DNA of 64,000 nt, taken from contig NZ_JELR01000002.1 in assembly GCF_000708675.1 (NCBI RefSeq), positions 1,628,228 through 1,692,227 of the forward strand, given 5' to 3'. Made by a program: the position numbers and the translations under genes. Below the pieces are notes generated by a model. It saw only the letters and a list, made by a program, of their open reading frames with translations. It was not told where the DNA came from and ran no database searches. Positions 18,500-27,517 of the stretch are shown here, piece by piece. Each line of letters opens with the position of its first letter. The first letter of the stretch is position 1. The DNA is from Microbulbifer sp. HZ11 (GTDB taxonomy: Bacteria; Pseudomonadota; Gammaproteobacteria; Pseudomonadales; Cellvibrionaceae).

Positions 18500-20047
18500 T
18501 TACTGGATTTGGCCGAGCTCCGTCTCGCCGGTCCCTGACGGCTCGTGTTCTGCCAGGGTGCCGAACAGGCCGAGGGAGTGACGCTCCGGAATCTGGTAAG
18601 TCTGCAGGATCAGCGGTTGCTGTTCCTTCGCCGCTGCGCTGTCCAGCACCATGCGGTAGCCGGCACCGTCTTTCAGCTCGATGTATTCGCTCTCACTGGT
18701 TTCCATCAGCTGCGCGAACTGCTGGAAGTCGCGAATTTTCTCGCCGTTGACCGATTCGATAATCCAGTTCTTCCAGTCGTGGTAACCGAGATTTACCGGC
18801 GCCGGTAACACCTTTAACGCTACCACCAGCTCCCGTTGTTCGGGGCTCGACCACTGGTTGCGCGAGTAGAGGTATTCGATGGGTGCCTTGGAGTGCCAGT
18901 TGCCCCCCCAGCGTTTGATCAGGTTCATATTCAGCGGCACAAAGACCACGCCGCCATAGATGTAATACCGCGGGCGCTGGTCGAACTTTTCGCCCTGTAC
19001 CAGAGAGCGGGATGGAGGCGTGGCGGCGAGGGTGATTTTTTTGTTGTAGATCTTGCCATCGCGGGCAAAGCGCACCGGCAGCTGATCGCCCACGTGGTAC
19101 TGATCCACCGCGTAGTGATAGTTGGTGCGCTGGTGTTCGCGCCACTCGATGGTGCGATCGGCGGCGATATTGAAACCGTCCACCTGTAACAGGACGTCGC
19201 CGGGTTTGAGTACCTGGGCGGCCGGCGCATCCTCAAACACCCGCACCACCAGCGCGCCCTCCTGATCCGGTGCCAGGCCGGCGGCGGCTTTCATGGAGGG
19301 GCTCTCCAGGCTCTGGGTCACTGCGCCCAGCTCCGGAAAGCCCTGGTGCACACCGTCTTTGGCGTCTTCAAGTACATGGTTGATCACGCTCGGCGGCACG
19401 AAGTAGCCCAGGTTTTCGGCGCCGTTACTGTTATTGGTCTGCATGGCGACGCCAACGATCTTGCCGTTGGAGATCACCGGGCCACCGCTGTTGCCGGGGT
19501 TGATGGCGGCGTCGATCTGGCCGGCCATCAGGTAGCTTTCGGCGTGGGCGTAATACTGGTGTTCCACCCGGGATAGCACGCCGCGAGTGATGGACAGGGA
19601 TTTGCCGCCGATGGGGTAGCCGTAGACCGTGACCTCTTCCTGCAGCTCGGGAAGGCTGCCAAAGGTGAGTGCACGGGTGTCCTCGAAGAAGGCTTCGTCG
19701 TCGACGGTGAGCAGTGCGAGATCGGCGTCGTGGGAGACAAATTTGACCCGTGCGCGAAATTTCTGCGCGTCGCCGTGGCGCTGTACCTGGATAAAGCTAC
19801 CGTTGGCGATAACGTGGGCATTGGTAAGGATTTGCTTACCTTTGATCACGGCGCCGGAGCCGGACAGTTGCTGAGCGTTGAGCAGGGCCCAGGGGTTGAA
19901 GTAGTCGGGGGCGGCGGCGGTGGTGTAGATCTTGATGATCGAGCGCTTGAGCTGCTCCCGCTCACGGCTGTCGGCGTGGACGAGTTGGGAGAAGCAGAGA
20001 ATCAGCAGGCCCAGTTTGAACAGGCAGGGTTTCAGCAGGTGTTTCAT
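18500..20047 (-). CDS. HtrA/Deg-type serine protease with PDZ domain
   Basis: 515 aa with a signal peptide (KLGLLILCFSQLVHA). Trypsin-like domain: His78 in TNAHVI, Asp109 in HDADLALL and Ser187 in GNSGGPV, so the triad is intact. A PDZ domain (about 270-320, LKPGDVLLQVDGFNIA) follows, then a second PDZ-like part, as in the Deg9-type proteins rather than DegP, which is shorter and has two canonical PDZ domains. It probably handles damaged periplasmic proteins. It lies in the stress-related hslR-hslO neighbourhood. Confidence 0.85.
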   Translation of the reverse strand: MKHLLKPCLFKLGLLILCFSQLVHADSREREQLKRSIIKIYTTAAAPDYFNPWALLNAQQLSGSGAVIKGKQILTNAHVIANGSFIQVQRHGDAQKFRARVKFVSHDADLALLTVDDEAFFEDTRALTFGSLPELQEEVTVYGYPIGGKSLSITRGVLSRVEHQYYAHAESYLMAGQIDAAINPGNSGGPVISNGKIVGVAMQTNNSNGAENLGYFVPPSVINHVLEDAKDGVHQGFPELGAVTQSLESPSMKAAAGLAPDQEGALVVRVFEDAPAAQVLKPGDVLLQVDGFNIAADRTIEWREHQRTNYHYAVDQYHVGDQLPVRFARDGKIYNKKITLAATPPSRSLVQGEKFDQRPRYYIYGGVVFVPLNMNLIKRWGGNWHSKAPIEYLYSRNQWSSPEQRELVVALKVLPAPVNLGYHDWKNWIIESVNGEKIRDFQQFAQLMETSESEYIELKDGAGYRMVLDSAAAKEQQPLILQTYQIPERHSLGLFGTLAEHEPSGTGETELGQIQ

Positions 20048-20154
20048 TGCGGCGTCGAGTCTTGATTATTTGTGGGTCTGGGCCAGTTTAGCACTTTGGC
20101 GGGTTTGTGCTCTGTTGTCGGGTTGTGGGGTTCGTTCTTTTGGGGCTGTGTGGC

Positions 20155-20266
20155 GGCCGGGCGTCGGGTACAGGTTTTCAGGACCGCTGCGAGTACATCC
20201 ATGTACGCTGCGTCGCAAACGTCCCTGTTTGCGACGCTCCTGAAAACCTGTACCCGACGCCCGGCC
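20155..20266. repeat. Palindromic repeat element A, downstream of hslR
   Basis: A 112-bp element with perfect 29-bp inverted ends (20155-20183 and 20238-20266). An inner palindrome GTACATCCATGTAC lies near the middle. The inner part CCCTGTTTGCGACGCTCCTG is shared, inverted, with element B at 20811, so these are copies of one repeat family and not just terminators. Confidence 0.75.
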
Positions 20267-20388
20267 TTAGCATTTAGCTTCCGTACTTCGTAGCGTCTGG
20301 ATCCCGGATCGAGTCCGGGATGACAGTGCGTGGACGAATCGTCATGCCGGGTTTGACCCGGCATCCAGTGGGGGTGGCAGGGAGTGCG

Positions 20389-20769
20389 TTAGTCTTGCGA
20401 CTCCCGCAGGAACCTGTGGATCTGCCGGCGCTGTTTCTTGTTCGGGCGCTCGTGGGAAATATTTGCGTTATTCGCCTTGCGATCCGCCGCAAACTGTTCG
20501 CGCTTGGCAATACTGTCTTCGGTCTCCCGATACAATGTCTGTGCGATATCCGCACCACGGCGCTGGTCTGAAAGTACAAGTACCTCCACCACTTTTTCAT
20601 CCCAACCTTGGCGAATGGTCAGCAGTGTGCCGGTGGCAATTTCCTTACTGGCTTTCACCCGCTGCCCTTCCGCATGCACCTTGCCGCCTTCAATTGCCTG
20701 CTTGGCAATGCTGCGGGTTTTAAAAAATCGCGCGGCCCAAAGCCACTTATCAATACGTACTTTTTCCAT
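20389..20769 (-). CDS. hslR: Heat shock protein 15, ribosome-associated S4 protein
   Basis: 126 aa, close to the family's 133. Binds stalled 50S subunits carrying peptidyl-tRNA and helps recycle them. The S4 RNA-binding domain is at the N-terminus (VRIDKWLWAARFFKTRSIAKQAIEGGKV); the C-terminus is basic. ATG 20769 is used; a TTG directly before it only extends by one codon. Palindromic repeats lie on both sides of the gene. Confidence 0.93.
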   Translation of the reverse strand: MEKVRIDKWLWAARFFKTRSIAKQAIEGGKVHAEGQRVKASKEIATGTLLTIRQGWDEKVVEVLVLSDQRRGADIAQTLYRETEDSIAKREQFAADRKANNANISHERPNKKQRRQIHRFLRESQD

Positions 20770-20810
20770 CAAAAATTACTACGAAGTAAAACTGTCAAAT
20801 GCGAAGGGCG

Positions 20811-20954
20811 GGTGCTGGGTGGCGCTTTCCAGGAGCGTCGCAAACAGGGCCGAAGGCGCCGCGTTGAAGCGGCCGGGTACTTTGCGACGCAGCGCCCAGG
20901 GATGGGTTAACAGGGGGGCGCCTAGCTCGGTCCTGGAAAGCGCCACCCAGTGCC
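20811..20954. repeat. Palindromic repeat element B, upstream of hslR
   Basis: Ends CTGGGTGGCGCTTTCCAGGA (20815-20834) and its exact complement (20931-20950). Just inside the left end, AGGAGCGTCGCAAACAGGG also occurs, as its complement, in element A. The middle (ACCCATCCCTGGG on the minus strand) is shared with element C at 23622. Confidence 0.75.
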
Positions 20955-21000
20955 AGGCCGCCACCACAGGTAATAAAGAACTTTAAAAAACTGGAAAGTA

Positions 21001-21657
21001 CTAAGAAGCCCGAAGAATCTCATCAAAATCATGAATCGCCGGAAACTCGGTAATCTCCCGAACCGGGCTTTTACTGTCAGGCTGGCGGATACAAAGCAGG
21101 TGCTCGATGCCATATTCCTGCGCCGCACCCAGTACATGCAGGTTGTCATCTACAAACAACGTGCGCGCCGGATCAAACGGCTGGCGCTCCTGCAGGGAAT
21201 GCCAGAACAGAGTGCTCTCTTTCGCATGACCCAGGTCGTGGGAGGACACAATCTCATCCAACCACTGATCAATACCGGTAATTTCCAGCTTGTGACTCAG
21301 GCCATCAGGGTGCGCATTGGTCACCAACAGAGTGCGCTTCTTCATCGTGCGCAGGCTGCGCAGGAAATTGTCCGTGTGCGGGCGCAGCGCGATCCGATCC
21401 TCAATCTCACGGTAAATCGCCGGCACATCCAGCTTCAACACATCCGACCAATACTGCAGGCAGTACCAGTCCAGGGTGCCCCGCAACTCATCGGTCATGC
21501 GGATCACCAGCGCCTGCGCCTCAAGCACAGAAATACCATTCGCCTCTGCATAGCGCAGGGGCAGATGCTCCATCCAGAAGTGATTGTCGTAATGCAGATC
21601 CAGCAGGGTGCCGTCCATATCCAACAGCACCGTATCGATTCGGCTCCAGTCCAGCAT
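21001..21657 (-). CDS. yrfG: HAD-family GMP/IMP nucleotidase YrfG
   Basis: 218 aa. HAD phosphatase with nucleophile motif LLDMDGTLLDL (DxD), the Thr/Asn motif VTNAHP, a Lys (HAKEST) and the Asp pair FVDDN. The phrases DNHFWMEHLP, LDWYCLQYWS and FDPARTLFVDD match E. coli YrfG, which dephosphorylates GMP and IMP. ATG at 21657 (MLDWSRIDT) is chosen by homology over an upstream start in the same frame. In E. coli yrfG also lies directly before hslR. Confidence 0.9.
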   Translation of the reverse strand: MLDWSRIDTVLLDMDGTLLDLHYDNHFWMEHLPLRYAEANGISVLEAQALVIRMTDELRGTLDWYCLQYWSDVLKLDVPAIYREIEDRIALRPHTDNFLRSLRTMKKRTLLVTNAHPDGLSHKLEITGIDQWLDEIVSSHDLGHAKESTLFWHSLQERQPFDPARTLFVDDNLHVLGAAQEYGIEHLLCIRQPDSKSPVREITEFPAIHDFDEILRAS

Positions 21658-21718
21658 ATCCACCCTAACCCGCGGGGAGCACCCGCGGCTGATCAAAAAT
21701 TGGTCGGCTATTATGCCC

Positions 21719-22405
21719 TCAAGCTTCCGGGCGCGCCAACTCCGCGCGAATCAACCCGGTAACCAGCAGAGCCTGTGCGCCGTAATAGGTCAGCATGATC
21801 CATGTGCCAGCCAGAGGAATCGGATCTACAAAGCGGTTCAGAGCAATCAGCGCATCGGAAACCATAAAAGTCACCGCGCCGGCAAACAGCAGTGAAGAGC
21901 CACTGCGGTGCGCTGCTGCTGACAGCGCCATAAATACAATGGCCACAATGTAGAGGACTACCGGCAGTCCGAGTTCGCCTGCACCGGGGAGTACCTGCCG
22001 GGCCAGCAGGAGTGCGGCCAGCACAATGGCAGCGCCGCGCAACGCAAATCTGCGACTATCCAGTCGCGGGTTGCGCAGAAAGTTACCGGCGTAGGTCAGC
22101 TGGGCCAGCAGAAAGGCCCCCAGGCCAAATACAAAGTGATTGTCGAAAGGGACGGCCAGCAGAACATCGCCGATCGCAGACAAGATGAGTGCAGCCAATG
22201 TAAGTGTCCGGGTGGCGCCGCGGAGCGCGCCCGCGGCCAGCCAGCAGAGCGCGGTGATGGGTACGATTTTCAGTGCTGCCATCCATAGGGCGCTTGTGCC
22301 CAGCGTATCCAGAGTCATATAAACCAGAGCACCAGTGCTAAACACGAGCGTGGGGAACGGTTTGAGTCCGCTGACTGACTGGGATTGCATCGCTATCGTC
22401 GACAT
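21719..22405 (-). CDS. YhhN-family membrane protein (lysoplasmalogenase-like)
   Basis: 228 aa with about eight membrane helices, the family's usual size. Conserved polar residues sit in helices: SAIGDVLLA and VFGLGAFLLAQLTY, and FMVSDALIALNRF. Members hydrolyse the vinyl-ether bond of lysoplasmalogens in animals; the bacterial role is less clear. ATG 22405 is preceded by GGAG at 7 bases, better than the ATGs upstream. It ends 61 bases before the start of yrfG. Confidence 0.85.
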   Translation of the reverse strand: MSTIAMQSQSVSGLKPFPTLVFSTGALVYMTLDTLGTSALWMAALKIVPITALCWLAAGALRGATRTLTLAALILSAIGDVLLAVPFDNHFVFGLGAFLLAQLTYAGNFLRNPRLDSRRFALRGAAIVLAALLLARQVLPGAGELGLPVVLYIVAIVFMALSAAAHRSGSSLLFAGAVTFMVSDALIALNRFVDPIPLAGTWIMLTYYGAQALLVTGLIRAELARPEA

Positions 22406-22578
22406 GGGCTTCTCCATCATTTTTATATTTGCTGCTTTGGGGAGTATTCTTGCCCGAGTATTCGCGAATCTGCTGCGCCGTACAATCCACTGCGCGGTGA
22501 CATTTTCGACCACGAATTCCATTTTCTGTTTTCAGGTTCGAACACGCCAATCCCTTTTGTCCATTCAAGGAGTGACAG

Positions 22579-23496
22579 ATGAAGGCCAATAATATTCTCG
22601 AAACCATCGGCAACACGCCCCACGTACGCATCAACCATCTCTTTCGCGACGACATCGAGGTGTGGATGAAAGTGGAGCGCTTCAATCCAGGCAGCAGTAT
22701 CAAGGACCGGATTGCTCTCGGAATGATCGAGGATGCGGAGAAATCCGGGGCGCTGCAGCCAGGTGGCGTGATCGTGGAGCCGACGTCCGGCAATACCGGT
22801 ATCGGCCTGGCGATGGTGGCAGCGGTAAAGGGTTATCGCCTGATTCTGACCATGCCGGAGTCCATGTCGGTGGAGCGGCGCAAGATCATGAAGGCGATGG
22901 GGGCGGAGTTGGTACTCACCCCGAAGGAAAACGGTATGCCCGGGGCCATTGCGATGGCGGAGGAAATCCTCTCCCAGCATGAAAACAGCTGGATGCCGCA
23001 ACAGTTCAAGAATCCGGCGAATGTGACGGCGCACAAGAATACGACGGCGCGAGAGATTCTGGCGGATTTTCCCGAGGGGTTGGATTTTCTGATTACCGGG
23101 GTGGGTACCGGCGGGCATATTACCGGTTGTGCGCAGGTGCTGAAGGAGTCGATGGCGAATCTGCAGGTGTTGGCGGTGGAGCCGGAGAAGTCGCAGGTGA
23201 TTGCCGGTGGTGAGAAGGGGATGCACCGCCTGCAGGGCATCGGCGCGGGTTTTGTGCCGGAGGTGCTGGATAAAGAGGCGCTGGATGGCACCATCGGGGT
23301 GAGTGAGGAGGACAGCTTTGAAATGGCGCGGCAGTGTGCGTTGAAGGAGGGGATCTTTATCGGGATTTCATCCGGGGCGTCGCTGGCGGCGCTGAAGAAG
23401 CGGGAGAAGGATCTGGATGCCGGCAGCCGGGTGCTGGTGTTCAGCTATGACACTGGTGAGCGCTACCTGTCCATCGAAGACCTCTTCTCGGCGTAA
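22579..23496 (+). CDS. cysK: Cysteine synthase (O-acetylserine sulfhydrylase A)
   Basis: 305 aa PLP enzyme making cysteine from O-acetylserine and sulfide. PLP Lys42 in GSSIKDRIA; the substrate loop PTSGNTG (68-74); phosphate loop [10 protein letters not shown]; and GISSGAS near the end. The start has AAGGAG at a proper distance. cysQ, another sulfur-assimilation gene, follows after a 290-base gap with a palindromic repeat. CysK and CysM are hard to tell apart by sequence alone; the motif spelling favours CysK. Confidence 0.92.
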   Translation: MKANNILETIGNTPHVRINHLFRDDIEVWMKVERFNPGSSIKDRIALGMIEDAEKSGALQPGGVIVEPTSGNTGIGLAMVAAVKGYRLILTMPESMSVERRKIMKAMGAELVLTPKENGMPGAIAMAEEILSQHENSWMPQQFKNPANVTAHKNTTAREILADFPEGLDFLITGVGTGGHITGCAQVLKESMANLQVLAVEPEKSQVIAGGEKGMHRLQGIGAGFVPEVLDKEALDGTIGVSEEDSFEMARQCALKEGIFIGISSGASLAALKKREKDLDAGSRVLVFSYDTGERYLSIEDLFSA

Positions 23497-23621
23497 TCGC
23501 CCTTCTCTATAGCTGCACGGCTATTCCAATCCAGGCCAGCGCGGGATCAACCCACAAATCCCGCCCTGGCCTGCGTATAATCCCACCTTTCTTTTTTCGG
23601 GGCGCCGGCCACTTGAGTGGC

Positions 23622-23735
23622 GGTGGTGCTACCGGGTACAGCCTTGCGAGACACGCCGTAAACCCATCCCTGGGGGCTCTGCACCGCCATCCATGGCGGT
23701 GAAGGTCTCGCACGGCTATACCCGCTATCACCACC
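23622..23735. repeat. Palindromic repeat element C between cysK and cysQ
   Basis: 114-bp imperfect palindrome: ends GGTGGTG...GCGAGAC (23622-23652) and its near-complement (23705-23735), about 27 of 31 bases paired. The middle has ACCCATCCCTGGG, also in element B, and the inner palindrome CCGCCATCCATGGCGG, like the CATCCATG core of element A. It fills most of the intergenic gap. Confidence 0.7.
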
Positions 23736-23783
23736 TTCCCGTCGACCCAAGTGGTATTCGAATAAATTTCTATCGGGGGAATC

Positions 23784-24620
23784 ATGGAAAACGTAGTAAG
23801 CAGGGAACTGCTGGATCAGGTCATCGCCATTTCAGTAGAAGCGGGCGAGGCGATTCTGGAGGTGTACAACGCCAGCGGTGAGCTGGAGGTGGATACCAAG
23901 TCCGATGATTCTCCGGTAACCGCCGCGGATCTGGCGGCACACAAGATTCTGGCGCCGGCGCTGGCGAAGCTGCTGGATGGGGTGCCGGTGCTGTCTGAAG
24001 AGGGCGAGATGCCGTCTTATGATGTGCGCGGTCAGTGGGATCGCTACTGGATTATCGATCCGCTGGATGGCACCAAGGAGTTTATCCGCCGAAACGGCGA
24101 GTTCACGGTGAATGTGGCGCTGATCGAGAATGGTGAGCCGGTGCTGGGAGTGGTGCATGTGCCGGTGCTGGATATTACCTATGCGGGCGCCAGGTCCCTG
24201 GGAGCGATCAAGCGGGATGCATCCGGTGAGAAGGTGATCGCAGTGCGGGCGATGCAACCGCGTCTGGAGGCGAAGCAGCCGATCGAGGTGGTGGCGAGCC
24301 GCAGTCACGGTGCCGGTGCGGTGGATGCGCTGCTGGAGCGCATCGAGGGTGCGCTGGGTGAGACCGGGCTTAAGAACATGGGCAGCTCGTTGAAGCTGTG
24401 CTTGGTTGCAGAAGGTGCGGCGGACCTGTATCCGCGTCTGGCGTTAACCTGTGAGTGGGATACCGCGGCGGCACAGGCGGTAGTGGAAGCGGCCGGTGGC
24501 GTGGTGGTAGACGATAAGTTCGAGCTGTTGCGTTACAACCAGAAAGAAGAATTGCTCAATCCGTTCTTCTATGTGATTGGTGACCCGTCTTTTGATTGGA
24601 AAACCCTTTTGCTGGGTTGA
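23784..24620 (+). CDS. cysQ: 3'(2'),5'-bisphosphate nucleotidase CysQ
   Basis: 278 aa, inositol-monophosphatase fold. Removes the 3'-phosphate of PAP, a by-product of sulfate assimilation. Metal sites: LSEEGE (Glu pair), DPLDGTKEF, and the C-terminal WDTAAAQAVVEAAGG with the last Asp. GGGGGA ribosome site 7 bases before ATG. Grouping with cysK fits sulfur metabolism. Confidence 0.93.
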   Translation: MENVVSRELLDQVIAISVEAGEAILEVYNASGELEVDTKSDDSPVTAADLAAHKILAPALAKLLDGVPVLSEEGEMPSYDVRGQWDRYWIIDPLDGTKEFIRRNGEFTVNVALIENGEPVLGVVHVPVLDITYAGARSLGAIKRDASGEKVIAVRAMQPRLEAKQPIEVVASRSHGAGAVDALLERIEGALGETGLKNMGSSLKLCLVAEGAADLYPRLALTCEWDTAAAQAVVEAAGGVVVDDKFELLRYNQKEELLNPFFYVIGDPSFDWKTLLLG

Positions 24621-24838
24621 TGCTATGACCTGCCGGTCCACGGGGCAGTTGCACGGCTGCCCCCTCAGACCGCCGCGTGGCGTCCGGTAAAATGCGCGGT
24701 TCTGGTCTAGGCTTAACCTTATTACTCGCCTGCCGCCGTTGTTTTTAACGACACCTGTCTGTTGAGCGCAACAAGCAAATGCTGGCAGTCGGTTCCATCC
24801 ACCTGCTCTATCCAATACAGGGATTGGGAGGTAAAGCC

Positions 24839-25045
24839 ATGGCCTGTGCCCGCGCTGCCCATGTGAACGTCAACGAAACCGAAACCCGTCATCTGCGCCA
24901 GCGACTGCAGGTGGAGATTACCTGGCTGTCACGGCAGCTGCAGGATCTGCAGACTGCGGATCAGCTGCCGGACCATTCGCTGCAACAGACCTACCGGGAA
25001 ATGATCTTTTCCCGTCGCGCACTTCTCGGGCGTATCCCCCGCTGA
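24839..25045 (+). CDS. Small helical hypothetical protein
   Basis: 68 aa. ATG 24839 has a strong GGGAGG 7 bases upstream, which supports translation from here and not from the earlier ATG at 24779. The protein is mainly helical and charged (RHLRQRLQVEITWLSRQLQDLQ), with no membrane segment. I recognise no family. Confidence 0.55.
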   Translation: MACARAAHVNVNETETRHLRQRLQVEITWLSRQLQDLQTADQLPDHSLQQTYREMIFSRRALLGRIPR

Positions 25046-25204
25046 TTTCGTCCTTTCCAGGAAAGTTTTTCTTCTCCGGTTGTGAATTCCGCAATTTTTA
25101 CCGCGTGCGTCGCGCATTTAATTTCTTTGCTGAGAATTTTGTTCAAGTCTGAACAATTGGGTCTACGCTTGGTGGGATAAAAGTTAACTTAAAAGAGAAA
25201 GCCC

Positions 25205-25480
25205 ATGCGTTATCCGGTTGTGGTCCACAATATTGAATTCGCCGGTTACGGTGCCATCGCACCCGACCTGCCGCATTGCCACTGCCACGGAGATTCGCTG
25301 GAAGCTGCACTGCAGAAAATGGCGGAAACGATCGCCGGCCGGCTCGATGAGATTCAGGACGCTGGCGATGCGCCGCCGGAGCCCGGCGACCTGGAAAAAC
25401 TGCGGAAAAATCCTGCGTTTGCCGGCGGTGTCTGGGCAATCATCGATATCGAGCAGAACGCCTTCAGCCCTCGCTCCTGA
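25205..25480 (+). CDS. Solitary HicB-like protein
   Basis: 91 aa. The N-terminus, MRYPVVVHNIEFAGYGAIAPDLPHC, is the RNase-H-like HicB antitoxin fold, followed by GDSLEAALQKMAETI. No HicA-type toxin gene lies next to it and no DNA-binding domain is visible, so it is either an orphan antitoxin or a regulator recruited for another task. A rich AAAGAGAAAG site precedes it. Confidence 0.7.
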   Translation: MRYPVVVHNIEFAGYGAIAPDLPHCHCHGDSLEAALQKMAETIAGRLDEIQDAGDAPPEPGDLEKLRKNPAFAGGVWAIIDIEQNAFSPRS

Positions 25481-25571
25481 ATCGCACACAATCGTAATAC
25501 GGATTTTAGTAAGTATGCGCAGATGCCGCAGACAAGCGGATCTCTGCGCGGTTAAACAGGGAAGTCAAATA

Positions 25572-26168
25572 ATGAAAGCACTGGTATTTCTTCTGGCTTT
25601 GTTCGCCTCGGCTCTGGCCTCCAACAGCGCGCTGGCGCAGTGGAACAACCCTATCGATGGATACTGTAACGGCGAATACCACATCGTCGGCACCGTTGGC
25701 CTCGGTGTGGGTGAGCTGCAGATCAACGACGAGCAGGACTTTGCCGGGTATGCCAGTATCGGAGTTACCCCCGATGCGGGTATCTGGCAGGTAGAGCTCC
25801 GTTACACGGGTTTTGACGATGGCAGTGTGTCGGTAGACCAGTGGGGTATCGGTGCCAAGGTAGACTTCACCGTTAGCTGTGATGTGCAGTGTCTTTACTG
25901 GATGGTCGGCTGGAACTACGGCGAGTTTGATGTGGATTCCATCGAGCGTCGCGGGCTGATTTATGATCTCGACGATAACGCGGATGACAATTACTGGAAT
26001 GCCGGTGTCGGCTACCGCTACAACTGGACCAAGGATTTCAACACGTCCATCGAGTACAACTATAACGACGTTGACACCAAGTTTTATTACTACGACGGCG
26101 TCGACGATGTGCGCTTCGACCTCGGCCACCTGCGCACCCTCACGGTCAATTTCAGCTACCGTTTCTGA
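25572..26168 (+). CDS. Small outer-membrane beta-barrel protein
   Basis: 198 aa. Signal peptide (KALVFLLALFASALASNSALAQ). The mature part alternates hydrophobic and polar residues and ends with aromatic-rich strands (TLTVNFSYRF), with the C-terminal Phe typical for barrel assembly. It has two Cys pairs (DGYC, SCDVQC). Acidic loops (DLDDNADDN, YYYDGVDDVRFD) suggest cation-binding surface loops. Function unknown. Confidence 0.75.
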   Translation: MKALVFLLALFASALASNSALAQWNNPIDGYCNGEYHIVGTVGLGVGELQINDEQDFAGYASIGVTPDAGIWQVELRYTGFDDGSVSVDQWGIGAKVDFTVSCDVQCLYWMVGWNYGEFDVDSIERRGLIYDLDDNADDNYWNAGVGYRYNWTKDFNTSIEYNYNDVDTKFYYYDGVDDVRFDLGHLRTLTVNFSYRF

Positions 26169-26224
26169 GCGCAGGCGCCTGAAAGCGGCCCCGGTGGCAA
26201 GTACATCGGGCCCCTCTCCAATCT

Positions 26225-27301
26225 TCAGAGTGCGTAGGACAGACTCATATTGAGGCCGTCATCGCGCCCCAGCTGATAGCCGTTGTAGTGCGCGGACACA
26301 CTGCTCGTCCACTCTACGCCCAGTCGCACGCCGGCAAAAGGCCCCGACTGCGGCACCAGGTTTGCTCCGAGTGCAGCATCGACAAACTCTCCGCCGTAAT
26401 TCCCCTGCAGGTCCGACGGGCTGGCGTGATTGTGAGGGCCATTGTAGTGGCCATTGATGTCGTGCTGCTTGGTGTAGCCCAGGCGTGCGGAAACGCTCAC
26501 CCAGTCCGCCAGTCGGTAGGCACTCCAGGCGGTGGCACCATAGCGCTCCCCGAAACTGAAACCGGAATCATTTTCGTCCTGCAGGGGTAGTCGGGCACTG
26601 GTCTGGGCTCCCCAGCTGAGCCGCTCGTGACCGCCGGTATAGGTAAGTGAAGGCATCAGATCCCAAGTGCCGCTTCCCAACTGCATACCGTAATGCACGT
26701 AAGTGCCATCTGCATTTTTCAAATTGACGTCGCCGGTGGGTGCGCTGACACCCAGTGTGCCGTGAAGCTTGTAGTTGCCGGTGTCTGCAAGGCGAAACAG
26801 CCCGGCGAACACGGTATCGCCGGTGCCATGGCTGTGACTGGCGTGCATGGTCATATCATGATTCATACCACCCATCGCATTCATGGCGTCCATACCTCCG
26901 GTATGGTCGTGCCCGGTACCTGTCATTGCCATGGTCATATCCATACTCATGGTCTGGGGCATGAACATCAGGGTCAGGCTGTCGCTGACCGCGTACATGA
27001 TGTCGAGCATATGCATTTCCATGGTCATGCCTGTGGGCACCATGGCGTAGCCCGCGTGCCCCGCCGCCGCGGTGCTGGTCTTTTGCGAACCGGAATACAG
27101 CCCAGAGAAGGTCTCGCGCATGTAACGGTAACCGAGCATCCACTCCCCCTGCCGATGCAGATGATCCGCCATGATACCTGCTGGTGCGTGACTCTCGGGC
27201 AGATACACAGGCAGCGTGCTGTCATGGCTTAGCGCCGGCATACTGCCGATGGCAAGCGCGAGAGGGGGCAAACAGGGGAAAAGTTTCCCGAAACGATTCA
27301 T
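26225..27301 (-). CDS. Met/His-rich outer-membrane transporter-like protein
   Basis: 358 aa; ATG 27301 with AAGGA site and a signal peptide ending ALS. A loop region (about 95-165) is exceptionally rich in Met and His (MTMEMHMLDIMYA, MDMTMAMTGTGHDH, MNHDMTMHASHSH). The rest has barrel-like strands ending NMSLSYAL. Such Met/His clusters bind copper or silver in other envelope proteins, so a role in copper handling is plausible but no cus/cop gene is beside it. It is similar in layout to the 'MetA-pathway/transporter' barrel proteins. Confidence 0.7.
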   Translation of the reverse strand: MNRFGKLFPCLPPLALAIGSMPALSHDSTLPVYLPESHAPAGIMADHLHRQGEWMLGYRYMRETFSGLYSGSQKTSTAAAGHAGYAMVPTGMTMEMHMLDIMYAVSDSLTLMFMPQTMSMDMTMAMTGTGHDHTGGMDAMNAMGGMNHDMTMHASHSHGTGDTVFAGLFRLADTGNYKLHGTLGVSAPTGDVNLKNADGTYVHYGMQLGSGTWDLMPSLTYTGGHERLSWGAQTSARLPLQDENDSGFSFGERYGATAWSAYRLADWVSVSARLGYTKQHDINGHYNGPHNHASPSDLQGNYGGEFVDAALGANLVPQSGPFAGVRLGVEWTSSVSAHYNGYQLGRDDGLNMSLSYAL

Positions 27302-27517
27302 TGGTGATTCCTTGTTATAGGGGGTCGTGTGCACCCGCGGTCCGTGTAAACGGCCCTGGGGCAAAAAAGGCTACCAGCGGCATTGCCGGACGGAAGCGAC
27401 TGCGACGATATGCCCCACCCTGGTGACATCGGCAGCAGCGCGTAGGTGACCATCGTCACTTGTGGCATCATGGCTGTGCGAATGCAAAAAACAAAAGAAT
27501 CGAACAAGGATTGATCA

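Noticed and set aside
20155-20954. CRISPR or insertion sequence around hslR
   Set aside because: There are just two inverted copies without spacers or a transposase; better explained as small palindromic repeats.
23507-23785. 92-codon frame between cysK and cysQ
   Set aside because: It consists mainly of palindromic element C and has no coding signature.
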